A DNA stretch of 33,266 nt from an uncultured Clostridium sp. (GTDB taxonomy: Bacteria > Bacillota > Clostridia > TANB77 > CAG-508): positions 1-33,266 of the forward strand of contig USEX01000014.1 of NCBI GenBank assembly GCA_900553755.1, given 5' to 3'. The translations under genes and the position numbers were made by a program. This document shows positions 33,233 to 33,266 of the stretch, in pieces. Positions within the stretch are counted from its first letter, which is position 1; every line of letters starts with the position of its first letter. The notes beneath the pieces are model-generated. The model searched no databases. It saw nothing but the letters and a program-made list of their open reading frames with translations, and was not told the origin of the DNA.

Positions 33233-33266
33233 ATGCAAATAAAAGTAGGTACCGATATTATAGAAG
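33233..33266 (+). CDS. acpS: Holo-ACP synthase, first codons only
   Basis: Only MQIKVGTDIIE is present before the window ends. The GTDIIE motif at the N-terminus is that of AcpS, which transfers phosphopantetheine from CoA to acyl carrier protein (its aspartate binds magnesium). AAGGAGAG precedes the ATG, 11 bases after the previous stop. Confidence 0.75.
   Translation, partial: MQIKVGTDIIE

Noticed and set aside
1..33266. CRISPR arrays, tRNA or rRNA genes
   Set aside because: No regularly spaced direct repeats and no tRNA- or rRNA-like sequence were seen on either strand.

Overview
The window is AT-rich DNA from a spore-forming, Gram-positive member of the Clostridia, probably a gut or gut-like anaerobe. 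This rests on the low G+C, strong AGGAGG ribosome binding sites, spoIIE, CotF-like coat proteins, a MecA adaptor and the DUF4321-radC-mreBCD-pbp2-minC gene order. Genus and species cannot be read from the sequence.

Bases 1-1230 and 9195-33266 are chromosomal backbone. They carry a small membrane protein, a ZIP metal transporter gene (now split), an arsenate-reductase-like low-molecular-weight phosphatase, PcrA helicase, two CotF-like proteins, an M23 peptidase, MecA, and the cell-shape operon DUF4321-radC-mreB-mreC-mreD-pbp2-minC. After these come three small reverse-strand genes of unknown function, a UDP-sugar pyrophosphorylase with a metallophosphoesterase (reverse strand), an SsuABC/THI5-type ABC importer behind a structured leader, spoIIE, a WG-repeat protein, an unknown membrane-anchored protein, and the first codons of acpS at the window edge.

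Bases 1231-9194 are a 7.96-kb integrated element. It sits inside the ZIP gene, exactly in the codons of the HDIPEG metal-binding motif. Its ends show a 10-bp direct repeat (CCAGAAGGTA) and a 20-bp inverted repeat with one mismatch. Joining the two ends in silico gives an attP with nine-base palindromic arms around AGAA, so the central dinucleotide is GA, as in TndX/TnpX-type large serine recombinase elements. The element's own serine recombinase is broken by an internal deletion and frameshift, and its DnaD-like replication initiator is also decayed. The island therefore looks immobilised and the ZIP gene permanently split.

The island's intact genes are an XRE regulator, a small unknown protein, and a tight five-gene cassette (2657-6648). 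The cassette encodes a radical SAM enzyme with C-terminal auxiliary-cluster cysteines, a 67-residue small protein that overlaps it, a zeta-toxin-like P-loop kinase, a second small P-loop kinase, and a Nudix/ATP-grasp fusion. I cannot match this combination to a described system, and it is the best candidate for new biology in the window. Between the cassette and the recombinase are about 700 bp without an evident gene, holding a GNRA-capped RNA-like hairpin and a degenerate tandem repeat.
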